Source: Hippophae tibetana (Eukaryota; Streptophyta; Magnoliopsida; Rosales; Elaeagnaceae). From it: 64,000 nt of DNA. A program made the position numbers and the translations under genes. The stretch lies in assembly GCA_037013495.1 (NCBI GenBank), contig CM072809.1:13365001-13429000 (forward strand). Reading direction: 5' to 3'. Shown here in pieces: positions 47,695 to 60,500 of the stretch. Below the pieces are notes generated by a model. That model saw only the letters and a list, made by a program, of their open reading frames with translations, searched no databases and was not told where the DNA came from. How positions within the stretch are numbered: the first letter of the stretch is position 1; each line of letters opens with the position of its first letter.

Positions 47695-50600
47695 CTACAA
47701 CTTATGACCTCCAGCAAGTTCAACAGATATGATGAAAGTTGACTTGCCTTCTTCCCTTAAATACTGCACATCCCCATTCATAAGCTTCACCAGTTTTCTA
47801 CTGATGAGCAGGCTTAACCCGTCTTCAGAAATGCCCTCGTTATTTCCAAACATCTCGTTGAGCAATGCTTCTGGAATCCCACCACCAGTGTATGTTATCC
47901 TGATCAAGAAATTAAAACAACGGATCATGTTGTTTCCCAAAATTTAAGGAATGACAATTTTGTCTAAAGAAGCAACATGGTTAGTAGTTACAGTTAAACA
48001 TAACATTACATATATCTTCAACCATTGGTACCAGATAACCCGTCTTGAGTTTGAAAATGTATCCACATACATATGACATGTACATATAGGCAAAGTGTGA
48101 ATCGTTGCATCAATTAGTACCTTAACTGCAGATGGGCAAGATGAACGGACTGTCCTAGTTGATCTCTGGACAAACTGGCTGCAATAATAACTTGGCCTCC
48201 TTTTGGTGTGAAGTTGACTGACGTTGATAAGAAATCAGCTATGACTTGTTGAAGCCTGAGACCATCACCATATAAAGTTTCGGTCATCATCTCATCTGCT
48301 GCATCATGGAGCAACTGAATTCCCTTTGCTTTGCTCTTTGTCATCACTTGACTGATGGAGGCAACCAATACATCATGGAGAGTAAACTCAACCATTTCTA
48401 AATTCATGTATCTGTTAAGAAATCAGATTAGATAAATAGATTTTAACACATCATTCAGAAAAAGAAGTTTACTCTGTAACTAAAGGACATTATCGTACCC
48501 TTCTATGATGCTATCAAGATCTGAGTCATCTAGAATCATGCTGAGCTGAAGCTGGCACTGGGCACTAGTATGCAGAATCTGTTTCTGTTCTTCTCCCAAT
48601 TCGGTACCCTCAATCATTTTCCCAGAAAATATTATTCCAGATAATGGATTATGGATCTGTCTCTTTATATAAGCTAATGCTTTCAGCCTCTTTGCAGCAG
48701 TTTGTTCTGTTAAGCGCTGGATATGAAGTGCTTGTTGCAACTCTTGACTGGCAAGTTGTAAAAAGCAAAACACCCCTGTAACTGTACACTCTCTATCATA
48801 TTTTTTACTCACACAGAGAAGGCACTCTACATATTTTCCATTCCGGGTAAAAAAGCCGAAAGGAACTTTTTCATTTTCATGGATTGTCATGGCTGAATTA
48901 AGTACAACATTAAGGTTAACAAAAGCTTCTTGATTTTTCAGACGACAGCATGCCCTTGGGATCCCAAATACCTCTCCCAAAAGCATTTTATCGATTACCT
49001 CTTCCCGTTTCCAACCAGTCAGCTTTACCATAGCTGGATTCCACTCAGAACACCAGCCAAATTCATCACTTCCAAAAATTGGAGGAATTAGAGGATTTGG
49101 GTTTTGCACTATTGCTTTGTAATCACCTTCAATTCGGGTGAACTTGTCCAACACAGCTTTCTGACCAGTAATATCTTGGGCAATGAAACACACCCCAACA
49201 ACATTTCCAGAAAGATCCTTGCTTGCACAAGAATTTACTACTAAGCTAATGGGACCAGAGTCGTCCCTAGACCCGTATGTTTTTATCTCAAAATAGACAT
49301 CCTTTTCCTCTTTGCCTGTCAGAAAACCAAAGTAACGAAAGGATAATAATATAGTTATGAAATTACATGTTATGTGGAAAATAGTATTAAGAACTTTTTT
49401 TGAGAAAAGAAAAAATGCTGAGAACTAATTGAAAAGATAAGCCTCAGACATCTCTGCTTCTGAAAAGGGAGCATACATCACCAATTTCCCACCTCAACCA
49501 TCCCCCCCCCACCCACAAACACAGAGAGAAGGAAGTTAAGAAAAGCAGTGAAAATTTCTCTTTATACATGTGATACACTAGTGCTCTTTCTGCAATGTGC
49601 GCACAAATGCATGTAAAGGCAAGCATAAGACCATTTTTAGCAGTATTGAAAATCTAAAATTCTTGAATAACAAAACAAAAACAGAAAGGTACCCTGCAAT
49701 GCCATGTCCAATACTGTTTTCACCATGTCTGTAGAAGAATCTTCCACAAATGTGAGTAAATGCTTTCCAATTGCTTCATCAACAGCAAGACCAGTTAACT
49801 CAGCAATTTTTGTGTTCCACCCATTAACAAGACCATCAATATCAACTGCCAAAATGGGAACAGTGGCAGTCTCAATCAGGCGGACCATCTCGCTTGTCAC
49901 AGCTTGAAGTTCTTGCATTCCCTCAATTCTCAGGTCACTAAGCCTTGTCTCGATTGCTTTGGCATTTGTTTCTGGTGTTTCCTCTTTAAGCGCATTCCTC
50001 AGGATAAGCTGCAGAGAATGGATCGCATCCATTTCATAATCTTTCCAGGGTAAGCTCCTTACCCTGACAACTTCAAGAAAAGCTTTAAATGATGACCTTG
50101 GGTGCATCTTCCTGCCATCATCCCTCTCACTAGGTTCATGTTTAGCACCACCCCATCGGATTTCTGCAGCAGTGTGAGAGCGGAACCAAAAGACAATGTC
50201 CTTGGAAGTTATTCTCACAGCTGCCATCCCACATACTATATCACTAAGAGAAAGAGCCCCAGGGAAGCCTGCATCATGCAAGCTATCTGTACTCAAACCT
50301 GTGGAATCCATGTGGTACTCCGAAAACCATGTCACTATCTCATGAATCTGATAGTCACTTGGAACAAGTCCTAATCTCCATATCTTGCTTTTGTATAATA
50401 AGGCAGCCCCATCACATTTCACTAGATCCATTATATTTGGGCTTTGTGACACAATACCCAAGGGTGCATCTCGCAGCAGCATATCACACAAAAGTGTCTG
50501 GGTCCTTAGGACATTCTTCTCAATAGTTTGATTCTCTAACTCAAACTCCTTATTCACATGGATGGAAAATACTTGAGTCAGAAATTCACAAGCATACCTA

Positions 50601-51748
50601 AGAGGGAAGGGTACAAATCTTGGAGTTGTATTATGGCACACTACTAAACCCCAGAGTCTCTTTCTCTTTTGGGGTTGGACAGTATCAGGGCTTTCATTCT
50701 CATCATCCCCCTCATTGACTATTATCGCCATAACCAATGAAGCAATTGAGCTCATATTTTTCATGTACTGTAAATGGCAACTGTGTGGTGCCCTTAATGT
50801 TGAGCCACACAAAGTCAGCTCAAATGGAAGTTTCTCATCTTGAAACACTTTCACATGTTGTGCATTACAATCAACAATCATTCGGACCTTATTTTTCAAG
50901 AATAAAAATCGTGCAGCCTGAGGGATATCTGTGGCAGGATAATGCAAGCCCAAATATGGCTCCAAACCGGGCTTTGTAATCTCAGCTACCACTTCCCCAT
51001 GATCATCATCATGAAATTTATAGACCATTACCCTGTCATAACCTGTAAGTTCAAAAACCTCTTGAACCATTGTATCACAAAGCCTTTCCAAGCTCCCACT
51101 TGGCAAAGACTGCAAGCGGGTAATTGCTTTGGCTGCTAACTTGTAAGACTGCAAAGCCCCAGCAGCAGTCATTGGAACTTCATAAGGCTTCACAGGCTCA
51201 AAGTCAATGATAAAGCTTCCTGTAACACGATGTACTATTGCATAAAAAGGCTTTCCAGAGGTCTTGCAATGGACTAAGATGGGATTCAAGAGAGAAACCT
51301 CTGCAAATCCTAGCGCCTTTTGCAGTGCAGAGGCACTTGGGGCAGTAAAGATAGTCCTTATATCTGTTTCAATGCCAAGAACAGGGTGATCGCCAACACT
51401 TGGGACAGCATGACTGACCATGGTCAGCATTTCAGGGGCATTCTCACTATATGCAATAACCTTTAAATTTTTCTCATCCAAGGCTAGCAAGCACCCAAAT
51501 GGTTGAATGAACTTTCCTTTCTGTATGTGGCGGAGGTAAGCTGTGGTTACTTTATCGGACCTAGGTTGTTGATCTGCACCAAATGAATTGGTGACACGTA
51601 CTGAGTTTGCATAGTCAAATGAACTACCGGATTCCTCAAAATCTGCATGTATCTTTGCATCTACAGTAGTCTGAGCAATGATCCTAGCACTGTGCCTTGA
51701 TCTTGCTGATTGGTTGCTGGAAGATTGGCCAGGTCTTGATGAAGACAT
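47695..51748 (-). CDS. PHYA: Phytochrome A, 4 coding exons, 1122 aa
   Basis: A red/far-red photoreceptor that moves from cytosol to nucleus in light. Minus-strand coding exons are 51748-49693, 49315-48499, 48411-48121 and 47899-47695, in phase (3369 nt). The Ser-rich start [11 protein letters not shown] is typical of PHYA. The photosensory module contains [14 protein letters not shown] in the GAF domain and the bilin attachment site [11 protein letters not shown] with Cys324; the PHY domain follows. The two PAS domains lie at about residues 620-870 ([37 protein letters not shown]), then the histidine-kinase-related output region to the C-terminus ([20 protein letters not shown]). The 1122-aa length and three intron positions fit angiosperm PHYA. 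A 5' UTR intron acceptor is visible just upstream. Nothing suggests loss of function. Confidence 0.96.
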
Positions 51749-51758
51749 TATCACCGGA

Positions 51759-51766
51759 ACTGGAAA
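51759..51766 (-). promoter_or_regulatory. PHYA: Likely 3' splice site of a PHYA 5' UTR intron
   Basis: Reading toward the ATG at 51748, a pyrimidine-rich tract ends in TTTCCAG at 51766-51760, 11 bases before the start codon. PHYA genes commonly carry an intron in the 5' leader. The matching donor further upstream could not be fixed. Confidence 0.5.
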
Positions 51767-52690
51767 GAAAAATAAGCAGATTATAACCCCTAAAAAATAT
51801 TTAAAAAAAGATAGCATAAAAACCTCTTAGGATTCCAGGATTTGGTTCCATAGAATTTAAATCATCATAATGACTATATTGGATTTCATGATAGCCATCA
51901 GCTGATGGTCATCATAAAACTAAGTATCTATACAGGCAGCAGAACCATAAATTTCAGCTAATGTGCTTTTGAAATGAAAATAAAATAATTATTACCAAGG
52001 GCTCAAGATAGAAAAATGAAATTATAACTTAAGTTCCGGTATTCTAAATACAAGGGTGGGTGGTAGCACAATCCCTTAATTATGTCAAGAAGTGTAGCTT
52101 AGTCCCTTTGTTATTTTTTATACCAATTTAGTCCATTTGTCTTGAAAAAGTGACCACATAAGAACAAGTGATCAAATTTTTCATTTCATTTTTATTTTTT
52201 CTCATGTTTTTCAACTCTTATTGAGACATCAATTTTATATATTGTATTTACCAATAGACAACAATGTCTACAAAAGTGATAAAAAAAATACAACCAATTG
52301 GGAAAGAATCAATAGATTCCTTTACAAGAGCGATTCATCCTTCCCAAACGCAGCATACAACTCTCTATCGTCCCGCACTCTCTAAGTGTGCTATCATTTT
52401 TTCATAACAAAATAACTAAATTACTACAAAAAATAACAAAGGGACTAAACTGCTATAAGTGGCACAATAAAAGAAACCCTTTGATGCATTTGTCTAGAAA
52501 ATATATATATATATATATGACCAATCCAATAAGTGGCTTGCTTTAAAAAAATAACAAGAAAATTCTAGCTAAAATTGGTTTTCCTTGACTCCAAGAAACA
52601 TAAAAAATGTAACCCTTCGGGATCTTGTTTCCTAAATCTTTATTATGTTTAATTACTGTGTATCAATCACTAAAGCCAAGAGGTAAACGA
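51767..52690. other. PHYA 5' leader and promoter side
   Basis: No coding exon. It probably contains the 5' UTR intron, an untranslated first exon and core promoter of PHYA, none placed with confidence. It also contains an inverted-repeat element (52097-52453) and a TA run at about 52500-52519. The pararetrovirus-like remnant starts immediately beyond. Confidence 0.45.
52097..52453. mobile_element. Inverted-repeat element (MITE-like) in the PHYA 5' region
   Basis: The arm at 52097-52133 (TTAGTCCCTTTGTTATTTTT) is the near-perfect reverse complement of 52415-52453 (AAAAATAACAAAGGGACTAA). About 280 bp separate the arms, giving a roughly 357-bp stem-flanked unit. It is non-coding. Weak similarity may continue outside the arms (AGCACAAT on the left, CACAATAA on the right), so the true ends may be wider. 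The size and arms fit a MITE; the superfamily is not assigned and no target duplication was defined. Confidence 0.6.
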
Positions 52691-52699
52691 TGGGCTATA

Positions 52700-53330
52700 T
52701 TTTAATGTCTGATTTATGATCTAACTCTTTTAATTTGATAAAAGGTTTTGAGGTGTCAAATATGTTGATCGACTGATTTTGAGAAAATGAGTATACCGTC
52801 AATATACACAATGCAGAATTCTAAATAAGGATTAAAAATGTCATTCATAATCCACTGTAATTCAGAAGGTGCGTTTTTAAGCCCAAAGGACATAACGTTC
52901 CATTCATAATGTCCGAAAGGAACAATAAATGCCATTTTATATCAGTGATGAGGTTCGATTTGGATTTGTCAGAAACCTAACTTCATGTCGAACTTTGAGA
53001 AAATTGATGATGAATGGAGTTTTTGAAGGTCTTTTTGGTTAGGAATGGGATATTTAATCCATTTCAAGGCCTTGTTGAGAGGTTTATAGTTGATGACCAA
53101 TCGAGGTGTTCCTTTTTCTATCTCAACTGGTTTATAGACATAGAAGGCCGTACAACTTTACGACGATCTGAATTTTGAAATTAATTTTTTGGATAAGAGA
53201 TCTTAGATCTCCTTTCTACAGAATTGTTCTAAGTAAGTATTCATTTGAATTGGTCTAGCTTTTGTTGGAATATCTTTTTCATGGAAAGTTAATTCATATG
53301 GTAAGTCTAGCATGTGTTCTTTTCTATCCC
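52700..53330 (-). pseudogene. Pararetrovirus-like reverse transcriptase remnant
   Basis: In the minus-strand direction the text has YKPLNKALKW, then VPFGHYEWNVMSFGLKNAPS and IVYIDGILIFSKS. The catalytic box is YIDG, so the second Asp is lost and the enzyme would be inactive. Stops also occur inside the domain. Sequence similarity ends near 52700 with no RNase H domain following. Confidence 0.8.
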
Positions 53331-54260
53331 AAAAAGCACTGGGTAAGTCAGAATAAACTTTTTTCTCAAAAGAGTTCTAAATTTTAGAGATTTGGCGTTT
53401 TACCTCCGTTTTTTGTAATTCTCTTTCAACGGTATGAAATTGAAGTTTTTGCTTGAGATGGAGAAGGTCCTTTTCTCTACCTTTGATAAGAGTTCAAATC
53501 TCATTTTGGTAAATAGAGTTAGCTCTAATGATGCTGAGATTCTTAGTTTTGAGTTCATCCAAGAAGAGAAAACTGAGGGTTTCACCTTGGTTTTTAAAAG
53601 ATATTTTGTCATGCTTTACCACATAAGGGGTGATAATATTCATGAAGACACTATACCTAGTATAATTGAATGGCTAATATTAGATACCATGACAAATAGG
53701 GTTTTGACTAAAGTGGTTTTGTTAAGAATACCAATTTCAATTTTGCCAGTGATGTTCATCTTTAAACTGTTGGTTGAATTGAGTTTCTCGTCGATTTTTT
53801 GATGGAATTGTGTTGACATAAGTTTTGGGTTGATATAATTGAGATCAACACCTGTGTCAAAGAGTGATATTGTCTTTAGTTTTGATCCATCTGGAAATAC
53901 AAGAGTAATAATGATCCTGTACTTTCGGCTAGTAATTTCTTGCAGAATCGGTAATTATTCTGCTGGAGCTTTTTCAAAGTTCTATAGGACTTGTGGATCC
54001 AGTTCTGGGTCGAGATCTTCATCTGACTCAAGCAATTGGTTTTCTTAATCTCCAATTTTTTGACTGGGAAATGATAGTTGGATTTTCTGATAATCTTCTT
54101 TCTGTTTTGTCTTACGCTGTTGGAGTTTTAGCTTAATGGTTTTTATTTCAACCTGTAAGTCTTGGATATGACTTTGTGGCTTCTTGGTCTTCTTCCTATC
54201 CAGGATAGTAGTGAAGTCGTATAGGCCTGTGCTGGTGGAGGAAAATTCTGTTGGTTTCGA

Positions 54261-54845
54261 TTATGGGTTTTCATTGGCCATGGTGTTAGCCATATGTTCC
54301 ACATATTGTTTTGTAAGATCAGGGTTGTTTAATTTAAGAACCATATCAAGGAGTTGAATATGTTCTTTGTTAAGCATGCTGATCTTTTTGTAATGGCGAG
54401 TTTCAAAGTGAGTTGTAGACAACTCATCAACATATGGATTTTGATCATTAGAGTCCTCAGTCCAAAGTTCAGACTCAGATGACGATGATTGTACCATTAA
54501 GTCAGAGATTTTTTGTAATGTTTCTTCTTTGAGATCTAAATCGTGAATTTTTTTAGACATTTTACAATAATTTGCAGTATGGCCTTTCTTACCGCATTTT
54601 AAGTCTTTTAATTTTGAAAAAGATTTTCCAGGGGTTTTGAAAAGGTTTTTGGAAGGCTTCTTGAAAGGTTTTTTTATATGATTTAGAATAAAATTTCTTA
54701 TGGGGTTTATGATAAGGTTTTCTATATTTTGAAAATGTTCCATAGGGTTTTGAGTAAGATTTTGAAACATGTTTCTTACTGCCATCTCCAATGTAGTGTT
54801 TGATTTTTGGGAGAGAGTTATCAAACTGTTTGCAAAACGATCCAA
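54261..54845 (-). pseudogene. Zinc-knuckle (nucleic-acid binding) region of the pararetrovirus-like remnant
   Basis: A 194-codon open stretch is rich in Lys, Phe and Asn. The knuckle reads LKCGKKGHTANYC, keeping one Cys, the His and the last Cys but lacking the first Cys of a CCHC box. The acidic, Ser-rich tail (SSSSESELWTEDSNDQ) follows, as in coat-protein C-termini. It is part of the larger broken element. Confidence 0.7.
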
Positions 54846-56467
54846 TTTCCTTTTTAGAAATTTTGAGTTCCTATTTCATCTATTTTTGGATCTTCAAATC
54901 TTGACAAACCTGAAGTCCTTGTTTTTGTACAAAACTGATCAATTCACCTTAGGTTAGTTGATCATAAGGGATGTTATGATTCCCAAAATTTTCACAAATT
55001 TTGTTTCTAACCTTGTTTCTTAGAAGTGGAGGAAGTCCTATTAAGAATTTCTCTTTCCAGAAGGGTTGGTTTGAATCTTCTTTGAGCATGATTCTGCTAA
55101 GAAAAATGGTTTTATAATTTTGAAAATCACTCATCTTCTTACATTATAAGTTACAGAGAATATCAACGTTTTTGTCTTTCAAATGAGAGGAATCTCCCAT
55201 GAAATGATGTGATATTGTAAAAAGTAATGTAGAGACTGTGTCTTGGATGGGTTCTCAGTGATGATCTAGTATAATTTCTCCATACTCTTCAGTCAGAATG
55301 GCATTGAAAATATCTTACTCTTGTTGTTTTTAAAGGTGGTGATCCCACCATCCTTTTAGTTGGTTAGAGAAGCCAGCTATTAGAAGTTCTACAACGGCTT
55401 TGTCTAATGTTCCAGACTGAGTTTTGTAGGCATTTACCGCCATAGTCATTTGTTGTAATGTGTTTAGAATTTGATGTTCCGTCATACCATTTATGTTCCA
55501 TTTATAGATAGATGAGGCGTTATATTTTGGCTGGATAACCTAGTTTGGTTGGGTACTCATTTCTGGTGGTGAAGACCTAACTGGTATTAGTTGTTTCCAA
55601 ATTAATTTTGAAACTTGAGGAGTCTATTCAAGAGATGGTTCTTGAAAGGCTTCCTCATCAAAGGCAGTAGGGTCTCGATTGGTTAAGACACTAATACTCT
55701 GGGATGGGTTTGTGGGGTCTTAGGTGTTTGAGACAACTAGACCTATTTTGGAGTTTGAGCTGGTTGCTTCTACTTGGACCTTGTGAAGATCTTTAAGTGT
55801 TTGAAGTAACTTTCAAACTTAGATGATATTTCTTCTTGGGCTGGTTTAAAAGGTTTGAAGACAAGGTTTTGTATTTTACTATCAACGATTTTATAAGAGG
55901 TAAAGGAAATATCAGCCTTTTGATTTTTCTCTATTCTAATAAGTTGTTTACCTAAGGAACTTAGGTTGATATTGGTAAAATTGTTTTGTAAAACAATATT
56001 TTTAAGATTGGTGGCTTGATCAACCCGTGGGTTTTTAAGGGGACAAGCTTCAAGCTTATTTTGATCATAGGAGAAAGTAATTAGTCATAATTGAGGGTTT
56101 TTAGCCTCGATTATACCATGCAAGGTTTCCTATATAGGTGTTTTCTTTTGTGTTAACCATATCAATTGTTTTAATTGGTTCAACAATTTTGGTTTCCTTA
56201 GGGGTTTTGGCTTGAGAAAATGGATAATTCCACTTGAGGGCTTTGTAATAACCTTCAAGCCAATCAAAGAATAATAGATTGGTTTTGCTTCTATGAATAT
56301 ACCTTTCATGTTTTCGAAAGAGGGAAGCTCATTTCTCTTCATTCCACCTAACAAGGTACCATTCCTTGATGTGGTCATTGTGTTTTTGATCAAGATCTAA
56401 ACGCAATAGTTTTATGTCAAACAAGATTGGTTCCTCATCCAATCCATTAAACTCCTACTCCTGATTT

Positions 56468-56518
56468 ATTATATTTTCAATTAAATTATATTTTCAATTA
56501 AATTATATTTTCAATTAA
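56468..56518. repeat. 17-bp unit repeated three times
   Basis: ATTATATTTTCAATTAA is repeated three times in tandem (56468-56484, 56485-56501, 56502-56518) inside the pararetrovirus-like remnant, right at a break between coding pieces. The copies look identical. Confidence 0.88.
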
Positions 56519-57130
56519 AGCTAGTGATAATGGAGTTGAATTGCTCATCTCCTAGTTTTATTCTTTGGTGTAGACTGGGTGAGGTACTAAAATCTACTCC
56601 TTTGAGTTTTGGTCTAGGCAAGTCTGATGTAAAATGCCTAGGTTTGGTTTTAAGTGGTAGGTTGAGAGAGGATAGGTCTGAGATATCAGCTAACGAAGCA
56701 GAGGAATACCTAAAACTAGTGGCTCTATCAAAGCTAAGCTTGACACTACCATCTTTATATTGGGTAATATTTTTGAGTTGGATGTTTTGCTCAGGTTGTG
56801 TTGATTCTGACTCTGGTTGAGTCACACCTTCAAAAAGCTATTCAGCTGATAAGGTAATTTGGTTCCATGTGATAGGTTTTGGAATAATTTTGTTGGAAGA
56901 TCCGTTTGTAGGAAGAGTGTTTCTCCTTTTTTGGAATGGTGAATGTGTCCAGTGTTGAACACAGATATCATTGCTTTGTAATGCACTCTAAACATTAACG
57001 CAATTGGGATAGATCCTGAGATCATATCATAATTGTGTGTTTGGATTTGTAATATAAGTGACTTCATGATGTTTTGGTCACTTAAGTAGACTATAAAGTA
57101 GGGAAAACAATCAAATGATATTGGTCCCAA
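56511..57130 (-). pseudogene. Movement-protein-like region of the pararetrovirus-like remnant
   Basis: Two adjoining open pieces (57130-56822 and 56825-56511) resemble the viral movement protein family (for example IQTHNYDMISGSIPIALMFR). Such proteins form tubules or pass through plasmodesmata in plant pararetroviruses. There is a frame break between the pieces. The assignment rests on recalled family features and on the position ahead of coat and polymerase regions. Confidence 0.6.
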
Positions 57131-57580
57131 ATAGAGACTCTACTCAACTGTTCCCAACAGAGAATCTTGGAAATTTCTAAATTTAGCATCTTAAAGAGTT
57201 GCTAGAATTGGTGTTTAGACCTTCTTTGGTCAAGGGTTTTAATCCAACTTGGACTAACCCGATATGAACATAATTGAAGTGTTTATCAATATGTTTTTGT
57301 AATGAATTTTTTGAAAATAATTCAATTGTTTCAAAAAGTGAAGAGAACTAGATATTTCTCTCCACAGTTTTAATTGTGTAATCGGTTTTGAAAAGATTCA
57401 TCGTCTTTGTTTTATAAATTTAATCTTTGTAAATCTTGGGATCCTCCAATTATCAATTTGTTTTGAAAAAAATTTAATAGTGAATTTTTCACTATTAATA
57501 ATATTTTTATTCTTCGAATATGAAGATGATGATGTTGAAAGTGACGAAGAAGAAGAAGAAGGAAAATTAAAATTAGACAT

Positions 57581-60500
57581 TCTAAAATTTAAAATTTAAA
57601 ACTAAAAATGTAAAATTTATGTTTAAACTAACCATCAATATAATATCGTTAATAATGAATTCTTGATTTTTAATGCTATTTTCTTTAATCAAGGAAATAT
57701 CTTAAATTGTTATACAGAAAATAGTTCTTATATATGTGTGTGTATATATATATTGGGAATAACAGCAGGACCAACTGCTTGGGACAGAACTATTCCACAA
57801 TGATTAATAGGACTTTTAATCGTATTAATATTAGATCCCTATATTTTCTAAGGAAGGTTAATTATGATCATAGCTATCCAGGGCTGATTGGACCCCTGGA
57901 TTAACTATTGCAAAGAGAAAATGTTAGGCAGAAATTGCATTAAAGAAGAGAGGGAGGGGGGGTTTTCCAGCAAGAATAAATACATTGTTTCAAAGCAAGG
58001 AGATAGCCTAAATATAATTAGTTTTCAGTAGACTGCTTAGAAAAAGAAACCAAAAGGTTTTGATTATAGAGTTGGGTCTTCTTAAACCATCAAAAGAATA
58101 ATATTTTGAAAGGTTGCTCTACTTAAGTTCAATAGACAGAAATTTTCTCAAGTATTTTCGAACTTATTCAGCAAAAAAGTCATTCTTTTCAGATTGACTC
58201 TGTAGCTTGGTACACAAAAGGGGTTGGCTTATCTTTAATATACAATTTATAAAAAGCTGCATATAACCAAGGTGTTAACAGAAATTTTGTGAAACTGAGA
58301 AACATGAACATAGATTTGGAGGATTGTAACCGAAAAAGGTCATTTGAAATGGAAGGAAGACCTCTTTCATTATTCTCAAATCCATAATTCTTACAAGCTG
58401 ATCAAGGAACAGACAACTAATTAAAAATAAAAAAGTACTATTGATCTATATTAAAGAATAACAATTTTGTTCATTTATTTGTTTTAAGAAATAAAAAATT
58501 AAACGAAGTCACAAGTCCTTCTATAGACTAAAACTAATCCTTGAGTTAACCTCTACTTGTATAATATACAAACGACTCGAAGAGGTGATGAGTAATGCCA
58601 CCTACAAAATTAATGTCTTATTTTTTTTTGTTTTATGGACAGCTGCTATGAAAAGACAAAGCAAACTCCAACAATACCGCGACCATACAACTATTACAGG
58701 CATCATATTATCATACAAAGGCATATAAACATTGAAAGAAGAACCCAAAAAGAAAAAAGAAAAAAAGGAACTGACTTGCACAAAAAACAACCACCATAAA
58801 CACATTCATAGACTCTTAAATGTAAAGTTGGGATATTTATAACTGAAAAAGCAAAATAAGCAAAGAATTGAGAAGAGTCTAACCTTATCAAGCTGTAGAA
58901 AGCAGAACACAGTTATTTCAGTCTCTCAGACAGTGTGGCCTAACTGAAACGATAGGCAAGTGAACTAGAACTTTGAGATCCCAAAATTGAAAACTGTACC
59001 CTTACAAACCCATATCAGGAAAAAAAACCCATTTATCTCAGTCACCGCCTCTTCTATCCATGGATCCAACCTTCAAGCTCAGAGCTAAATAAGGAACCTT
59101 CTTATATAATTTCAATTCCTCGAGCCTCAAAGGTATACATACAGGTAGTTATAAACACAGATATCTTCAGTGATTTCACTCAAATATATTAACTTTCTAG
59201 TAGACAAGGATCCAAGGCAGAGAAAGTCACTCCTTTGGAGCAAAAGAAACCAAATATTTGAAGGGTTGGCTTGGTTTCTAAAAATAGATTTAAAAAGTTA
59301 GTTGATTACACCCATTATAGCCAAAGAATATATATATTTTATTCATTACAGATCTAGAAAAGATTTCTCCAATTAGAATCAAGTAGGTTTTATATTGTAA
59401 ATATAAAACAAAATCCAACCCAGAAATTATATTTAAAATAAAATTGACAGAAATATACATAAGGGTTGCTTAAGATTACGCGAGAAAAAGAGAGAAAGAA
59501 AACAGGAAAAGGCCATGCCTTTGACTCGAATAACAACAAAGAAATGCGTTAAGGCCTTATGGGAGTCACGTGGATGTCTTCCCCTATCCTGTTTTCACAG
59601 TATCACAAGATTATCATATTATAGCGCATCGTTTTGCCAACTTTTCAGTTGGTTTGGGTGGGATATTTTAGCAGTAAATAATTGAAATTATAATTATTTA
59701 TAAAAATTGATTAATTTTGTTTTTTAAATAATTATAAGTGATAAAATATAGAATAAAATTATTATTATAATATTAAAATTATAATTAATTGAAATTAAAT
59801 TAATATTATTATTTTATATACATATAATTATATCAAATTATAATTTTAATAATAAAACACACAATAATTAATATAATTAGATTAAATTTTATTTATTTTT
59901 ATTTTTTATTTTGTCTAACAATATGTGTTAAATAATTAAAAAAATAAAAATTAATATTAATATTTTAAATAATATAATAAATTAAGAATTAAAATAATAT
60001 TTAATTTTTTAAAATTAAAAATAAATAACGTGATTAAATTATTATAAAATATTAATATTAATTTATAATAAATAATTATTAATCGAAAATAATTATAATG
60101 ATTATAATTATTAGTATAATTACTATCGCTCACCCGTCAATTTATGCAATTGGACCACGTCTCACTCTTAAAAGAAAATAAATGAAAACAAAAAATCAAT
60201 TTTATTTTTCTTCGAACGTTAGACAACCTCTTGCAAACATATAAAGCCACCTCAAAATTGTGACTGTGGTCTCTCTGTCCTTTATTTTAATTCTTTTTTT
60301 TTCTTTAATTGATAACTTGGGGCAAAATATTTTAATGCTTTTTAAACTTGAACAAAAATTAAAATTGAAGCCAAATGTTGGCTCCGGGGGGAAAGAATGC
60401 ATAGAGTTACTACAAGTAAAGATAACTGATTTAACAATTGTAAATTTTGAGGTGCGAGAGTACGAACAGTATAATGAAGAATTTCTAGACATGTTTGGAC

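Larger units (their letters stand above)
52690..57580 (-). mobile_element. Endogenous pararetrovirus-like remnant (Caulimoviridae-type), broken
   Basis: Read on the minus strand, an ordered but heavily broken set of regions appears. In order these are an N-terminal Ser-rich piece (57580-57398), a movement-protein-like region (57130-56511), linker pieces (56393-56130), a coat/gag-like region (55134-54849), a zinc-knuckle region (54845-54261), a protease-side region (about 53900-53560) and a reverse transcriptase (about 53330-52700). A movement protein ahead of coat and polymerase points to a plant pararetrovirus and not to an ordinary Ty3 element. Stops and frame changes separate the pieces, so it cannot be expressed as one polyprotein. 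I did not see RNase H. It is an old genomic fossil; the genus is uncertain. Confidence 0.75.

Noticed and set aside
53434-53802. 122-codon plus-strand open frame
   Set aside because: It is antisense to the pararetrovirus-like remnant and shows no family features of its own.
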